A stretch of 64,000 bases of DNA from Rhynchopus sp. YZ270_cl-10 (GCA_964035575.1 OZ037865.1:372001-436000), one strand, 5' to 3'. Shown: positions 48,123-57,716, counted from the first letter of the stretch. The notes: generated from the sequence alone by a model not told the origin. A program made the numbers and translations.

Positions 48123-49754
48123 CTACTCTACTCGGGTATTGTGCACCATCAGCACCAGACAAACAGAAGCAAAAACAAACAAACAACCACAAATGAAAGA
48201 TAAAATTGGCCATTTCTCGCACACTTCTTGGGGGAGGAAGAACCGCCCAATCGCCGTGAGTGCTCGCAGGGCACAGCGGTCCACTTTCGAATACGTCGTG
48301 CACCAGGGAAGGCGACCATACGGAAGTGTGTTTATGAATGGTCGCAAGCCAGGGAGGTCCACTCTCCACAACGACGTGCACCCGGAGAGGAAACCGTTTC
48401 CAATCGAGGTGACTGCTTGAAGTCCGGTGAGGTCCGCTGTCGTCAATGCTGTGCAGCCATGGAGGAACTCGTCTCCAATCGAGGTCACTGCATGTAGGTC
48501 GGTGAAGTCCACCATTGACAACGACGTGCACTCATAGAGGAATCGGTGTCCAATCGAGGTGACTGCTTGCAGACCGGTGAGGTCCACTGTCGTCAACTTC
48601 GTGCAATGCGAGAGGAACCTTCTCCCAATCGAGGTGACAGCTTGCAAGCCGCTGAGATCCACTGTAGATAACGCTGTGCACTGCGAGAGAAAGCTGTTCC
48701 CAATCGAGATGACTGCTTGCAAGCCTGTAAGGTCAACCTTCGACAACGACGTGCATTCACAGAGGAAGCCGTTACCAATCGAGGTGACTGATTGCAGACC
48801 GGTGAGGTCCAGTGTCGTCAGCGACGTGCACTCGTAGAGAAACCAGTCTCCACTCGAGGTGACTGCTTGAAGTCCACTGAGGTCAACCATCGACAATGTT
48901 GTACACTCGAAGAGGAAACCGTTTCCAATCGAGGTAACGGCTTGAAGTCCAGCGAGGTCCACTGCCGTCAACGACGTGCACCCGGAGAGAAAATAGTCTC
49001 CAATCGAGGTGACTGCTTGCATGCCAGTAAGGTCAACCACCGACAACGACGTGCACTCGTAGAGAAACCAGTCTCCAATCGAGGTGACTGCTTGCAAGTC
49101 GCTGAGGTCAACCATCGACAACATCGTGCACCCGGAGAGGAACCGGTTTCCAATCGCAGTAACTGCTTGAAGTCCGCTGAGGTACACTGTCGATAACGTC
49201 GTGCACCCGGAGAGAAAAAATTCACCGATCGAGGTGACTGCCAGCAAGCCGCTGAGGTCCACTGTCGTCAACGCTGTGCAACGCGAGAAGAAGCTGTCAC
49301 CAATTGCGGTGACGCAGGGCAATGCAGGCAGGTCCAGTGTGACGCCACAGTTGTCATCCACATCCGACACACCACTGAAACGAATGTGTGTCACTTCGCT
49401 ACGTTCGAAGAAGAAGAAGTCTGGAATCTCAGTTGTAACTTCTGCCTGAAGAAGCAAGCTCGCCACCTTCGGATCCTCCACCTTCTCCAACCGTTCTACG
49501 GTAAGGTCCGTCTCACCTAAAGTGCGAAGTATTTCAATGGTTTCGTATTTATTCCTTTTCGTCAGCAAGACTGTGTCTCCAGCACTCAGCTGTGTGATGT
49601 CCACTATTTCGTTCTTCCCACCAAAACCCATATGAAAGCTGTCTTCGCACAACCCCGTTGCAGCTGCCACCTTCTGCCGCATCGTCTTCGTTGTGTCGTC
49701 CTCACTCACCTCAATCACGCACTCCTTCCCGAAGCCCTCAAAAAGCAGTTCCAT
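48123..49754 (-). CDS. BspA-type leucine-rich-repeat protein, copy 2
   Basis: Single exon, 543 aa. The ubiquitin-like head, linker (about 1-150) and C-terminal cap/TM are nearly identical to copy 1, but only about 13 LRR units lie between (copy 1 has about 23). Repeats next to the ends are most alike; interior units differ, e.g. RRFLSHCTKLTTVDLTG. The TM region differs by a small indel (CGCLFVFASVCLVLM). Homology continues about 60 bp beyond the stop and to the acceptor upstream of the ATG, so the whole gene was duplicated. Repeat number probably changes by unequal exchange between 75-bp units. Confidence 0.9.
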   Translation of the reverse strand: MELLFEGFGKECVIEVSEDDTTKTMRQKVAAATGLCEDSFHMGFGGKNEIVDITQLSAGDTVLLTKRNKYETIEILRTLGETDLTVERLEKVEDPKVASLLLQAEVTTEIPDFFFFERSEVTHIRFSGVSDVDDNCGVTLDLPALPCVTAIGDSFFSRCTALTTVDLSGLLAVTSIGEFFLSGCTTLSTVYLSGLQAVTAIGNRFLSGCTMLSMVDLSDLQAVTSIGDWFLYECTSLSVVDLTGMQAVTSIGDYFLSGCTSLTAVDLAGLQAVTSIGNGFLFECTTLSMVDLSGLQAVTSSGDWFLYECTSLTTLDLTGLQSVTSIGNGFLCECTSLSKVDLTGLQAVISIGNSFLSQCTALSTVDLSGLQAVTSIGRRFLSHCTKLTTVDLTGLQAVTSIGHRFLYECTSLSMVDFTDLHAVTSIGDEFLHGCTALTTADLTGLQAVTSIGNGFLSGCTSLWRVDLPGLRPFINTLPYGRLPWCTTYSKVDRCALRALTAIGRFFLPQEVCEKWPILSFICGCLFVFASVCLVLMVHNTRVE

Positions 49755-50438
49755 TTTTATGTGTGTCTATCTCTGCATGGTGGGTTGTGTTGTGGTGAGG
49801 GGCAAAGAAGAAATACGTTGGAAAGGGTAAACTATGATGCCACATACCAGCTGGTGTTAGTAATTTTGGTAAGTACTACGTCGAGTTCGATCATGAGCAT
49901 GGTGTCACATGGATGCGTGAAGATTGGACGAAAAAAAGAAAAAGACCCTTTTTTTTTTTTTGCCAGAAAAACGACCATTGATTTTGCGTTACCGTGGGAG
50001 CAAAAAATCGAAAAGACCCATCAGGGTCACTCGGGTTTCTTCTTTCCCCCCCTCCAAAATAGAAACTTAACACTCACACGAAAAAAATCCATGGGAGAGG
50101 TTGAGGTGAAACGCACAACACCTCGATCTGTGTGGTGAGGAGTTTCTACAGCCGGGTTCGTCCCCAGAACCGCAAAGTGTGTTCAAAATGCTTTGTTTCT
50201 ACTTCCCTCTTCATTTCTTTGAGGAGACAAAAAAAAAAATGGTAACGTTTCGTGGTGTCACCCAGCTTTTTGCATATCTCTCTCCTTTTCCATTCCTATT
50301 TACTTTATTTTAAACTAGAGTGTGGACACCCCGATGGTTACCTCCCTACTTCCTACGAACTCTGAATTCAGCTCATTTTGCCCAAAAATAATAAAAACAC
50401 CGCTGTAAAACTAAAAAAAAACCACCCTTTTTCTTCCC
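49755..50438. other. intergenic with family G repeat
   Basis: Family G copy at 50.06 kb and a family H-like fragment (TAGAGTGTGGACACCCCGAT) near 50.32 kb. No gene. Confidence 0.55.
50064..50121 (+). repeat. family G repeat, copy 2
   Basis: ACTTAACACTCACACG, CCATGGGAGAGGTTGAGGTG, AAACGCACAACACC. Confidence 0.65.
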
Positions 50439-51557
50439 CTAAAACATATACGCCATCATCTTCTTTTGCCCTTCTGAAGTGATCGGGTCTTGCGGCCCGA
50501 GAATGTTGAAGATGCATTTCAGAATTTTAATTGGCGCACCGTCGTTGAGTTCTTTGTCTTGGCGCATCACTTGGAGGCAGAGTGCGACCGACTCTTTTTT
50601 CTTACCTTCTTGGAACATCGAGACGGCAAGTTTCAGTTGGATGGAAAGGTCGTGTGGATTGGAGGCAACCTTGAGGGCGTACTCCTGTCCGGGGAGGGGT
50701 ATGTACTCCGCGACGATCCCCATCTCCACGATGTTTGCTGTGTCCTTCATGTTGGGGATGTTGTCGTAGGTTTTGTAGTTCTTTCTGATGCCGTCGAGGA
50801 CCACCTTTGATTGTTCGTGTTGCCCAATCTCCTGGAGAGTTGATGCATGGAGGAGAAGCGCGCTCACCAGAGTGATTTGGCATGGTGTGGCTGTGCTCAT
50901 TTGCTTGATGCGGTCTTCCTGCTTGGCTGGCGGTGCTTCTCCCTTGCGCAGCTCCTTTTCTGCTTGGAGTTCTTCTTCTGCAAGTGCAATAACAGCTTCC
51001 ATACTCTGAAGTGCTTCGCTTGTGTGAGGCGACAGCGCCTTTGTTTTGATTTGCATCGCAAGCTTTGCAAGCTCCCCCTTAGCACCTTCTGCGTCAATGT
51101 CGTCGCTTGCCTCAGAAGCCGCGTCTGCAGAGACATCTAATGGGCGGTTGTCCCCAAGGTACTCCAAAAACTTTTTGACAAACTTCTCCAGCGCCGCCTT
51201 GTCGGTGACACCGACAATGGTGTCGAGGATCTGCTGGTTGGACAGCGCAACGATGGTGGGCGCAGCAGTCAGCTTCATGGCCTGCATCAGAGCAAGGGAG
51301 GTCTGGTCCGACGCATCCCCAACCAGGTACGGCAGACGCACCTCCGCGGCGTTGACTGTCTTCATGATGTCGTCCACAAGAACGTTGTGTGCGTCGATCT
51401 CAGTGTGCTTGCTTGCAGTGAAGTGCGCAAGGCATGGAGCCGCAAGGTGCTGCTTCAAAGCCTCTGTCGCACCCGTGTCCGCAACACGTGTCAAATACTC
51501 AGACTCTGATGCATATCTCCTCATTGGTGCCCGTGTGAGTGCACGTCTGACGTACAT
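50439..51557 (-). CDS. YbbN/CnoX-like thioredoxin-TPR protein, probably mitochondrial
   Basis: Single exon, 372 aa from ATG 51557 (MYVRRALTRAPMRRYASESE), an Arg-rich presequence. The ATG lies six bases after ACGAAACAACAG; the open frame further upstream runs through repeat DNA and is not coding. Residues about 25-130 form a thioredoxin-like fold without CxxC (LPYLVGDASDQTSLA, TAAPTIVALSNQQI). A TPR-like helical region follows, ending in GPQDPITSEGQKKMMAYMF, which matches the C-terminal end of bacterial YbbN/CnoX (co-chaperone/holdase). A mitochondrial protein-folding role is inferred. Confidence 0.8.
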   Translation of the reverse strand: MYVRRALTRAPMRRYASESEYLTRVADTGATEALKQHLAAPCLAHFTASKHTEIDAHNVLVDDIMKTVNAAEVRLPYLVGDASDQTSLALMQAMKLTAAPTIVALSNQQILDTIVGVTDKAALEKFVKKFLEYLGDNRPLDVSADAASEASDDIDAEGAKGELAKLAMQIKTKALSPHTSEALQSMEAVIALAEEELQAEKELRKGEAPPAKQEDRIKQMSTATPCQITLVSALLLHASTLQEIGQHEQSKVVLDGIRKNYKTYDNIPNMKDTANIVEMGIVAEYIPLPGQEYALKVASNPHDLSIQLKLAVSMFQEGKKKESVALCLQVMRQDKELNDGAPIKILKCIFNILGPQDPITSEGQKKMMAYMF

Positions 51558-51665
51558 TGTTCTCTGTTGTTTCGTGGAGAGGGGGAGGGGCGAGGGAGTG
51601 TTGATAGAGCCGCGAAATCCCGAAGGTGGAAAAAAGTTGTGTGGGGTGTGTGCTTTTTTTTGTAA

Positions 51666-52072
51666 GTTTAGGCTAGTTGACGTCATGGACGTTCGGGTAT
51701 GGGACGGTATGGGACAGTATGGGAGGGTTTGGGAGTGGTTTGGGGGTCGTGCATACACTAAGGGTAGCTCGGCTTTTTTTTCGTTTCCCGCTTGCTGACC
51801 CTGAAAAAAAATGCGCGCACAAAAAAAAAAAATGTTTTGCGGCAATGCCTGAAAAAAAGTTGACAAAAAGTTGTGGGAACAGGGTGATCCTGTGGGTTTT
51901 TTATATAAAATCGCCTCAGGGGCCCCAAAAACGGGTGACCCAAAACACAGTTTTTTGTCATTTCCGGAATCTCTCCCTGAAAACAAGTTTGATTGTGAAG
52001 AGCGGTACGGGATGGTACGGAACAGGATTTCCCAGAAAATTCCTAAACCGACTCGTGGCGTCAACTAGCCTT
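51666..52072. mobile_element. MITE-like element 1 of a head-to-tail pair
   Basis: Starts TTAGGCTAGTTGACGTCATG and ends GTGGCGTCAACTAGCCTTA. The ends are inverted copies of GGCTAGTTGACG flanked by TTA on both sides (possible target duplication). No coding capacity on its own strand. Confidence 0.65.
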
Positions 52073-52239
52073 AGGCTAGTTGGCGCCACGGGTCGGTTTA
52101 GGAAATTTGTCCATTTTTCTGGAAAATCGTGTCCCATACCCCCCCCATACCGCCCTCAAATGCCCCCAAACCCTCCAAAACCCTCCAAAACCCTCCCGAA
52201 CCCAAACCCAAATGTCCGTGACGTCAACTAGCCTAAGCC
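52071..52239. mobile_element. MITE-like element 2, abutting element 1
   Basis: Starts GGCTAGTTGGCGCCACGGGT and ends GTGACGTCAACTAGCCTAA. The junction with element 1 forms a palindrome of about 65 bp (CCTAAACCGACTCGTGGCG facing CGCCACGGGTCGGTTTAGG). Interior is CCCTCCAAAA-rich. Confidence 0.65.
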
Positions 52240-52419
52240 TAAAATTCGTCACAGTGTTTTTGTTTTGTTTTTTTTGCATTTGCAGCAAATCTACATAAAG
52301 CCGTTCTACACACAGCATGGTTTGGAAACGTTGATATATTTGATATTCGCCTCACCTGCAAGCCATCCAACCCGTAACCCTCAATTACAATCAACGGGCA
52401 CAGTGAAAACCTAGCGAAT

Positions 52420-53559
52420 TCAATTAACCCAACGTGGTTGCACCCTTTCAAACCCTGTTTGTGCTAAAAACCCCGTCCCAAAGGGGTTTGCTGATGCAAA
52501 CGGATTTTTATTGGCTTCTGTAACAACCTCCTGACCGTACAGCGTGGCCACGTCCTCAGTCCCCGCAATCTCTTCACCTCTGCAGGTCAGTCTGAAGCCG
52601 TTTTCGCGCAACCCCATTGCAGACGCTACCTCCCGACGCAGAGTGCTGACCTTATCATCCACACTCAGCTCAAACGTTTGTGCCTTTGGGTCACCAAACA
52701 TCCCCTCCCCCGACAGCGTCACATACACAGGTATAAATAACGCGGACCTCTTGGTCAGGGCGTCATGCACGTTCGAAACAGGCAGCTTCAGGGAAAACGT
52801 TGGGGATGGAACATGCACGAGGAAGCGGTCTACATTCGCTTCCATGCTGTCAATGCTCTGTACACACGCCTGCGCGTCTGTGACCACCCGCAGCGCCTGG
52901 TCGGCTTCAAGCTCACACACCGCCTCGCACTCAGCAATCTTGTGTCCCACATCCACAACAAACGTCTGCAGCGCACACACCTTCTCTCCACGACGTAATT
53001 CCTGCAGGAGGAAGATCCGTTCCACCTCCTCCTCACACACGACGTTGTTGCGCGACACATCCTCACCCATCTCGAAGTGCGCGACGCGTGTCTGCAGGAG
53101 AAGTTCTTGTTTCCTGTCCTCCGGGGATAAAAGTTCCCAAAACAAAGCATCAAGGGAATCCTTTGCAGCAGCCTGCTTCTTCGTCAGGTCTGCCACGCGC
53201 GAGTTGAGGGTAAGGCGCTGGCGTTGTATGTAATCTGTGATGTCGGTTGTCTTGTGTCCGGCATGTGTCTGGCACTTATCACAACGTACGCAGATCAACG
53301 CGTTGTTACACGCAGGGTGTTCACAGACAAGGTGCAGCTTGTACTCTGGATGCTCCGCACACTTCGCCGACGTGCCGTACGTAGTCACAGAAGCGCGATG
53401 TGTCTCCCGGTCGCGTGGCCTTGGGTGGCAAGCATCATAGCACGCAGGCGCGTCGCAGAAGAACAGCTCCGTGCAGGTCCCGCACTGCAGCTGTGCAGGC
53501 ATGTCGCAGTTCTCACAGGTAGGCAGTTGTGGTGCGGTGGGTTGCGTATCAGACCCCAT
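52420..53559 (-). CDS. B-box zinc-finger, coiled-coil protein with ubiquitin-like C-terminus
   Basis: Single exon, 379 aa from ATG 53559 (MGSDTQPTAP). The N-terminal Cys/His cluster has two parts: CENCDMPAQLQCGTCTELFF, then CAEHPEYKLHLVCEHPACN with CVRCDKCQTHAGH, i.e. tandem B-box fingers (about 10-105) without a RING. Helical coiled coil spans about 110-275. Residues about 285-355 (FELSVDDKVSTLRREVASAM, GLRENGFRL) form a beta-grasp ubiquitin-like domain similar to the head of the neighbouring LRR proteins. An NPF-containing tail (NPFASANPFGTGF) could bind EH domains. TRIM-like scaffold; enzymatic activity not expected without RING. Confidence 0.85.
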   Translation of the reverse strand: MGSDTQPTAPQLPTCENCDMPAQLQCGTCTELFFCDAPACYDACHPRPRDRETHRASVTTYGTSAKCAEHPEYKLHLVCEHPACNNALICVRCDKCQTHAGHKTTDITDYIQRQRLTLNSRVADLTKKQAAAKDSLDALFWELLSPEDRKQELLLQTRVAHFEMGEDVSRNNVVCEEEVERIFLLQELRRGEKVCALQTFVVDVGHKIAECEAVCELEADQALRVVTDAQACVQSIDSMEANVDRFLVHVPSPTFSLKLPVSNVHDALTKRSALFIPVYVTLSGEGMFGDPKAQTFELSVDDKVSTLRREVASAMGLRENGFRLTCRGEEIAGTEDVATLYGQEVVTEANKNPFASANPFGTGFLAQTGFERVQPRWVN

Positions 53560-54737
53560 GTTGCGGGCTTCGCAGAAGTCCAAAGGGGTGTCTGGAAAGG
53601 GTTTGGGGTGTGCAATGTATGGGGGGGGGTGACAGAGGAGAAGTATATCAAGCAATTTGTCTTGTTTTGCAGGGATTTCGTTTTTTTTTTTTTGGTTTTT
53701 TGCTTTTCTGCTTGTTTTGCATTGGGTGAGTGGATTGGGTGGGGGTACTGAAACCCGTACAAGTCCTCATATACACGGCACATATAACCACACGGAGTGG
53801 TGGGGGCGGTATCTTCTGTTAAGAGTGAACTTGTTGACGTACCAGACCTCTTGGGTTCGGGCACGTAACAAATTATAAAAAAAAAGGCTGAAAAAATCCC
53901 CCCTTCCCCTCCCAGACTGCACCCTACTTGCACACCATTGGAGATCAACCTGGTTGTTTTCAATAGAGAATACGACTTAAAAAAGGGAGGGGTTGTCATT
54001 GCTTTCTTTCCAAATAGAAAGGTTGGAAAGTGCTCCAGCCACTTTGCTGAAAAATTGCAAATGTCCACATTCCTGTATGAGTCCCTCCTTTTTTCCAAGC
54101 GGTGTTGTATGGCCCTTTACTCATTGTTATTCCGTATTTTCTTTGAGAGAAACTGCACATAAATACGGAGGAAAATGGCAAAAGGCAAAAAAAAATATGC
54201 AAAACCATTCTGTTGATTCCCAAAGGGGCAAGAACGGTTGGGTGAAAGGGTGCAAATTGCTCTATGAAGGCACACATTGCGGGGGGAAAAACACAAAACA
54301 CACAACACTTTTTCTTTTGTACCAACAACACCGTCAAAATCGTCAAAAACGAGACAGTGCCTCTCTTATTCAAAAGGCTAGGATATTTACAGCCTGTACA
54401 CCACTACCCAACCCCCCCTTTTTCCACAAGGGTAAGGGAAGGGATACCCCCTTCCATTTCGCAGTCCCCCCCCGCTCCCAGTTCCCCCCATTCATTCAAA
54501 AAAAAACAACTGCTGTGACTCACCCCAAAAAGGGGTGGGGGGGCACGAAGGTTCGTCTGTCGCGTGTCATTGGGCCTGGTGCAAACTCGTTGGTACAAAG
54601 GCGCACCATCGGGGTTGTGAACAATCTTATGACGCTTTCACAGTGAAATGGAGAAGCAGGTTCTTCAGGATGTTAAGCCAGTGCGCGACCTGCTGGACAC
54701 TGTGAGCGGATGGGTGTTGTGTTTGTAACATTTTGTT
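53560..54737. other. intergenic, no gene seen
   Basis: Homopolymer-rich; a stretch of pyrimidines near 54.4-54.5 kb. I find no splice-bounded exon and no member of the dispersed families until 54.74 kb. Confidence 0.5.
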
Positions 54738-54910
54738 TTTTTGAAAACTTGGTTGTATTAGTGTAGCCACCCTAGACATACTTGTCCCCCCATTATGGGG
54801 AGGGGTAAAATATGGGGAAAATATGGGGGAAATATGGGGGATTTTCCCCCCCATATTCCCCCATATTTTCCCCATATTTCCCCCATATTTTTTATGGGGG
54901 AATAGATGTA

Positions 54911-55015
54911 CTGTACTGGTGTACTGGTGTACTGGTGTACTGGTGTACTGGTGTACTGGTGTACTGGTGTACTGGTGTACTGGTGTACTGGTGTACTGGT
55001 GTACTGGTGTACTGC
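54911..55015. repeat. 8-bp minisatellite GTACTGGT, about 13 units
   Basis: Left minisatellite arm of the foldback. Each unit can pair with the ACTAGTAC unit of the right array with a single G-T wobble. Confidence 0.9.
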
Positions 55016-55333
55016 TTCTGTACGTTACTTACCTACCCACCCCTCCAACACAACATTTTCGACGTTTCTCTGACGCATGAGGATTACATGGTTGTAAGTC
55101 CCTATAAGAAGGGCAAACCTGCTGACGTTTTGGTATGGGCAGAAAGAAGGGTAACATTATGAGTTCCTCTCAGACTCCCCTGTTTTGCCACCGGTGTCAG
55201 GCATCAACAGGCCTAACCGCCCAGATGGTTTCAACACAAAGCTTCACGACATCGGGCCTTCCGGTGCCATCGATAAGGCCCTCAACACAGACGGGTTAGT
55301 ATTGCCCCTGCGTTTGACCTATAGCCCACTTAC

Positions 55334-55566
55334 TAGTACACTAGTACACTAGTACACTAGTACACTAGTACACTAGTACACTAGTACACTAGTACACTAG
55401 TACACTAGTACACTAGTACACTAGTACACTAGTACACTAGTACACTAGTACACTAGTACACTAGTACACTAGTACACTAGTACACTAGTACACTAGTACA
55501 CTAGTACACTAGTACACTAGTACACTAGTACACTAGTACACTAGTACACTAGTACACTAGTACACT
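55334..55566. repeat. 8-bp minisatellite ACTAGTAC, about 29 units
   Basis: Right arm; near-perfect units, no spacers. Each unit contains the palindromes ACTAGT and GTAC, so the array can also fold on itself. Confidence 0.9.
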
Positions 55567-55775
55567 ATAGTACACAAGGAAAACAATAGGAAAACACCCC
55601 CATATTTCCCCCATATTCCCCCATAATCCCCCATATTCCCCCATATTTGTGCAGTATTCCTGCTGTATTCCCCCCATATTTCCCCCATATTTGCCACAAA
55701 AGTGTAGGGTACCAAAATATGGGGGAATAGGGCCTCCCCATATTGGGGGGACAAGTATGCCTAGAGTGTGCTCCA

Positions 55776-56310
55776 CTATATATTTTTTTTGTTTACAACT
55801 ATTGGGTCGGTACTGCCATTTATAAGAAACGGCGGATAGGTCACATACGAGAGCGCACCCACCGCAACACCGACGGTAACGTTGATTGCGAGCACACCGA
55901 CTGCGAGAACGTTCTGCCGCCATTCGTTGTCTGCGCGGGTCGCCTTCCTCACGTAGTACCAGTAGCCGAGCGCGATGAGAAGCACGTTGGTGGAGATGAA
56001 GAGGAGCCAGTGGATGGGAGGCATCTTGCCGGGGACTTCGTCAAGACGCTTGATGACTTCGCCGCTTGCAGGGAGCATGAGGTTGATGGTGTACAGGATC
56101 ACACGGTCCAACCAGGTCGAGCGGAACATCAGGTTCAGGCAGATATTCGCAAGGATCACGACAACAGCGGTGACGTAGTCAGCAGGTGTCTGCGAGGAAA
56201 CATAAGCGTAATCATATAGAGCAGTGCAATGCGCATACCTCACTCGCAGGCAAACTGGCGGCCACGAAGCAGATCAGTCCGTTAAAAAGATACTCAAGGT
56301 GGGTCACCAT
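55776..56310 (-). CDS. four-helix membrane protein of unknown function
   Basis: Exons 56239-56310 and 55776-56189 (donor GTATGC, acceptor CTCGCAG, phase 0), 161 aa. Hydrophobic segments at about 8-24, 29-47, 77-97 and 110-135; a charged loop (VIKRLDEVPGKMPPIH) separates helices 2 and 3 and YYVRKATRADNEWRQN separates 3 and 4. No signature I recognise. The 5'UTR after AATACAG would be only three bases. The last codons and the TAG (VVNKKNI) are read from the right end of the adjacent foldback element, so the native C-terminus may have been replaced. Confidence 0.75.
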
Positions 56311-56768
56311 GCTCTGTATTATGTATGAGATGGGTCAAAGCGGTGTGGGTACTTCTCCAGAGTGGGGGTATTGTAGGATGTGGTGTGTGGTGTGTGGTGT
56401 GTGTGCATATGGCGAAAAGAGAAAAGAGAAAGAAAAGCTTATAAGATGATCCCAAGCCTCTCGTGCTTAGTCACCTATTAAAAGAGAAAAGAGCAAAGAG
56501 CAAGGTGTGTGATAACACAAAGAGAAGAATCCCTCGTAAGGTGGAAAAAATAGTGTCAAAGAGAAGGGCACGGAGCCTCTCGCTTTTGACTCGAGACTGG
56601 TGTTGTGAGATATGATGTGGGTGTGGTGGGTGTGTTGATGCAGCTTCCCCTCCCCCTCTTCTCGCACTCCCAGGCTGTACATACGTCCTCCCACTCCTTC
56701 TCTCTCTCCTTCTCCTCCTCGTGCCCCTTTTGGCTGGCTGTGGTTTTTGTGTGTTTTAAATTCATATT
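56311..56768. other. intergenic with family A repeat
   Basis: GT-rich run near 56.38 kb and the A copy at 56.44 kb; a CT-rich tract at 56.65-56.73 kb. Confidence 0.55.
56436..56480 (+). repeat. family A repeat, near consensus
   Basis: AAGCTTATAAGATGATCCC, AAGC, loop CTCTCGT, GCTTAGTCACCTATT. Confidence 0.75.
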
Positions 56769-57072
56769 TCACAGTAGAATATCGCAGGGGAATACGCTGG
56801 GGTTGAACCATGGCTTCTCTACGAGACGATTAAAAGCTGCAGTGTTGAGTGATGTACACGCTTTTAAATTTGACTTGAATGTCTTGAAATACAACACTCC
56901 CTCTCGTGAACAGTGTACCTTTTGGGTACATGACCGGGTGGTTTACATCTGATTTAAATGATGACATACTTCTCTCGTCCTCCTTACGCTTGATCTTCCC
57001 CTGCTTCATGAGCTTCAATATATCTCTGTGGTCATCACGACGCTCTGCGGGAGACGAAGGCCTTGCAGGCAT
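56769..57072 (-). CDS. candidate 56-aa basic protein
   Basis: Exons 56970-57072 and 56769-56836 (donor GTATGT, acceptor CACTGCAG, phase 1 kept): MPARPSSPAERRDDHRDILK, a basic middle (LMKQGKIKRKEDERT) and FNRLVEKPWFNPSVFPCDIL. An in-frame stop just precedes the ATG, and a strong pyrimidine tract ending CACACCCAG lies about 35 bases upstream, supporting a true start. The intron holds a family D repeat. No family recognised; chance cannot be excluded at this size. Confidence 0.5.
56871..56951 (+). repeat. family D repeat, internally deleted, intronic
   Basis: GACTTGAATGTCTTGAAATAC, CTCTCGTGAACAGTGTACC, ACCGGGTGGTTTACATCTG; the CATGCAG...CATTTCG middle is missing. Confidence 0.65.
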
Positions 57073-57305
57073 TGTTCACTGTTTTGTAATGGGCTTTTCT
57101 TTCAGCCTTTGCCTGGGTGTGAGTGAGGGCAGTGCAGAGAGGAAGGGAGAAGGGAAAGGGAAAGGGAAATTGGGTAATAAACGTGATGCATCAAAAATCA
57201 AAACTGTGGAATATCTTGCTTTTTCTTTTCGTGGTGATGCACCCTGAAGGCCAGGACAACGAGGCCATTCAGTCGCAGAATATTTTGTGTGGAAACACAA
57301 AAAAA

Positions 57306-57406
57306 TGTTGAAAGAAATAGAAATCCCTCTCGTAACAGTGTATCTTTGCTGAATGACCGGTGACCCCCCTACCATGCAGTCCATTACATCCATTTCGTGG
57401 TTTATC
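57306..57406 (+). repeat. family D repeat
   Basis: TGTTGAAAGAAATAGAAATC, CTCTCGTAACAGTGTATC, CCATGCAGTCC, CATCCATTTCGTGGTTTATC. Confidence 0.7.
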
Positions 57407-57497
57407 CTCTAAAAAACTGTAGATGAGGCAAGCAGCTTCGACTGACGATGTCAGCTCTCCGTAACAACAAAACAAAAATGCATAGTCGCGTCTACTA

Positions 57498-57716
57498 TCA
57501 GGGACAACCCTCCTTTGCCGCCTCCACCAGAGGTGTGCTGTGCGCGCTCTGCCTGCTGTTGTCCCCTTCCTCCTCGTCATCATACACGTACCCCACACCC
57601 ACAACACGGTCGCTGCGCCATTGAGACCTTCGGTATGAGGCACGTGTCACAACCTCTTGCTTCAATGCGTTTCCAACATCCCATTCACCGCGCTTCCATG
57701 ACTGCCGGCTTATCAT
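57498..57716 (-). CDS. possible 72-aa acidic-tailed protein
   Basis: ATG 57716 (MISRQSWKRGEWDVGNALKQ) to TGA 57498. Third positions are G/C-rich like real genes here, in contrast to the surroundings; an acidic run (YVYDDEEEGDN) sits in the middle. No clear acceptor within 30 bases of the ATG. Could be an exon of a larger model or chance. Confidence 0.35.
   Translation of the reverse strand: MISRQSWKRGEWDVGNALKQEVVTRASYRRSQWRSDRVVGVGYVYDDEEEGDNSRQSAHSTPLVEAAKEGCP

Larger units (their letters stand above)
51558..52419. other. intergenic occupied by two TIR elements
   Basis: Nearly filled by the pair of TIR elements at 51.66-52.24 kb. No gene. Confidence 0.6.
54738..55785. mobile_element. 1-kb foldback element with complementary minisatellite arms
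   Basis: Outer ends are the two halves of family H (TTGGTTGTATTAGTGTAG; GTGTGCTCCACTATA). Next come TIRs CATACTTGTCCCCCC/GGGGGGACAAGTATG, then ATATGGGG-rich arms, then an 8-bp array (GTACTGGT)n at 54911-55015 facing (ACTAGTAC)n at 55334-55566. A unique core of about 320 bp (55016-55333) is GC-balanced with open plus-strand stretches in different frames (one has HEDYMVVSPYKKGKPADVLV). No transposase. Confidence 0.8.

Noticed and set aside
51558-52064. N-terminal extension of the YbbN-like frame
   Set aside because: Runs through a MITE-like element, precedes a good acceptor, and the presequence at ATG 51557 is a natural start.
55334-55566. CRISPR-like regular array
   Set aside because: Pure 8-bp tandem units without spacers; eukaryotic context.
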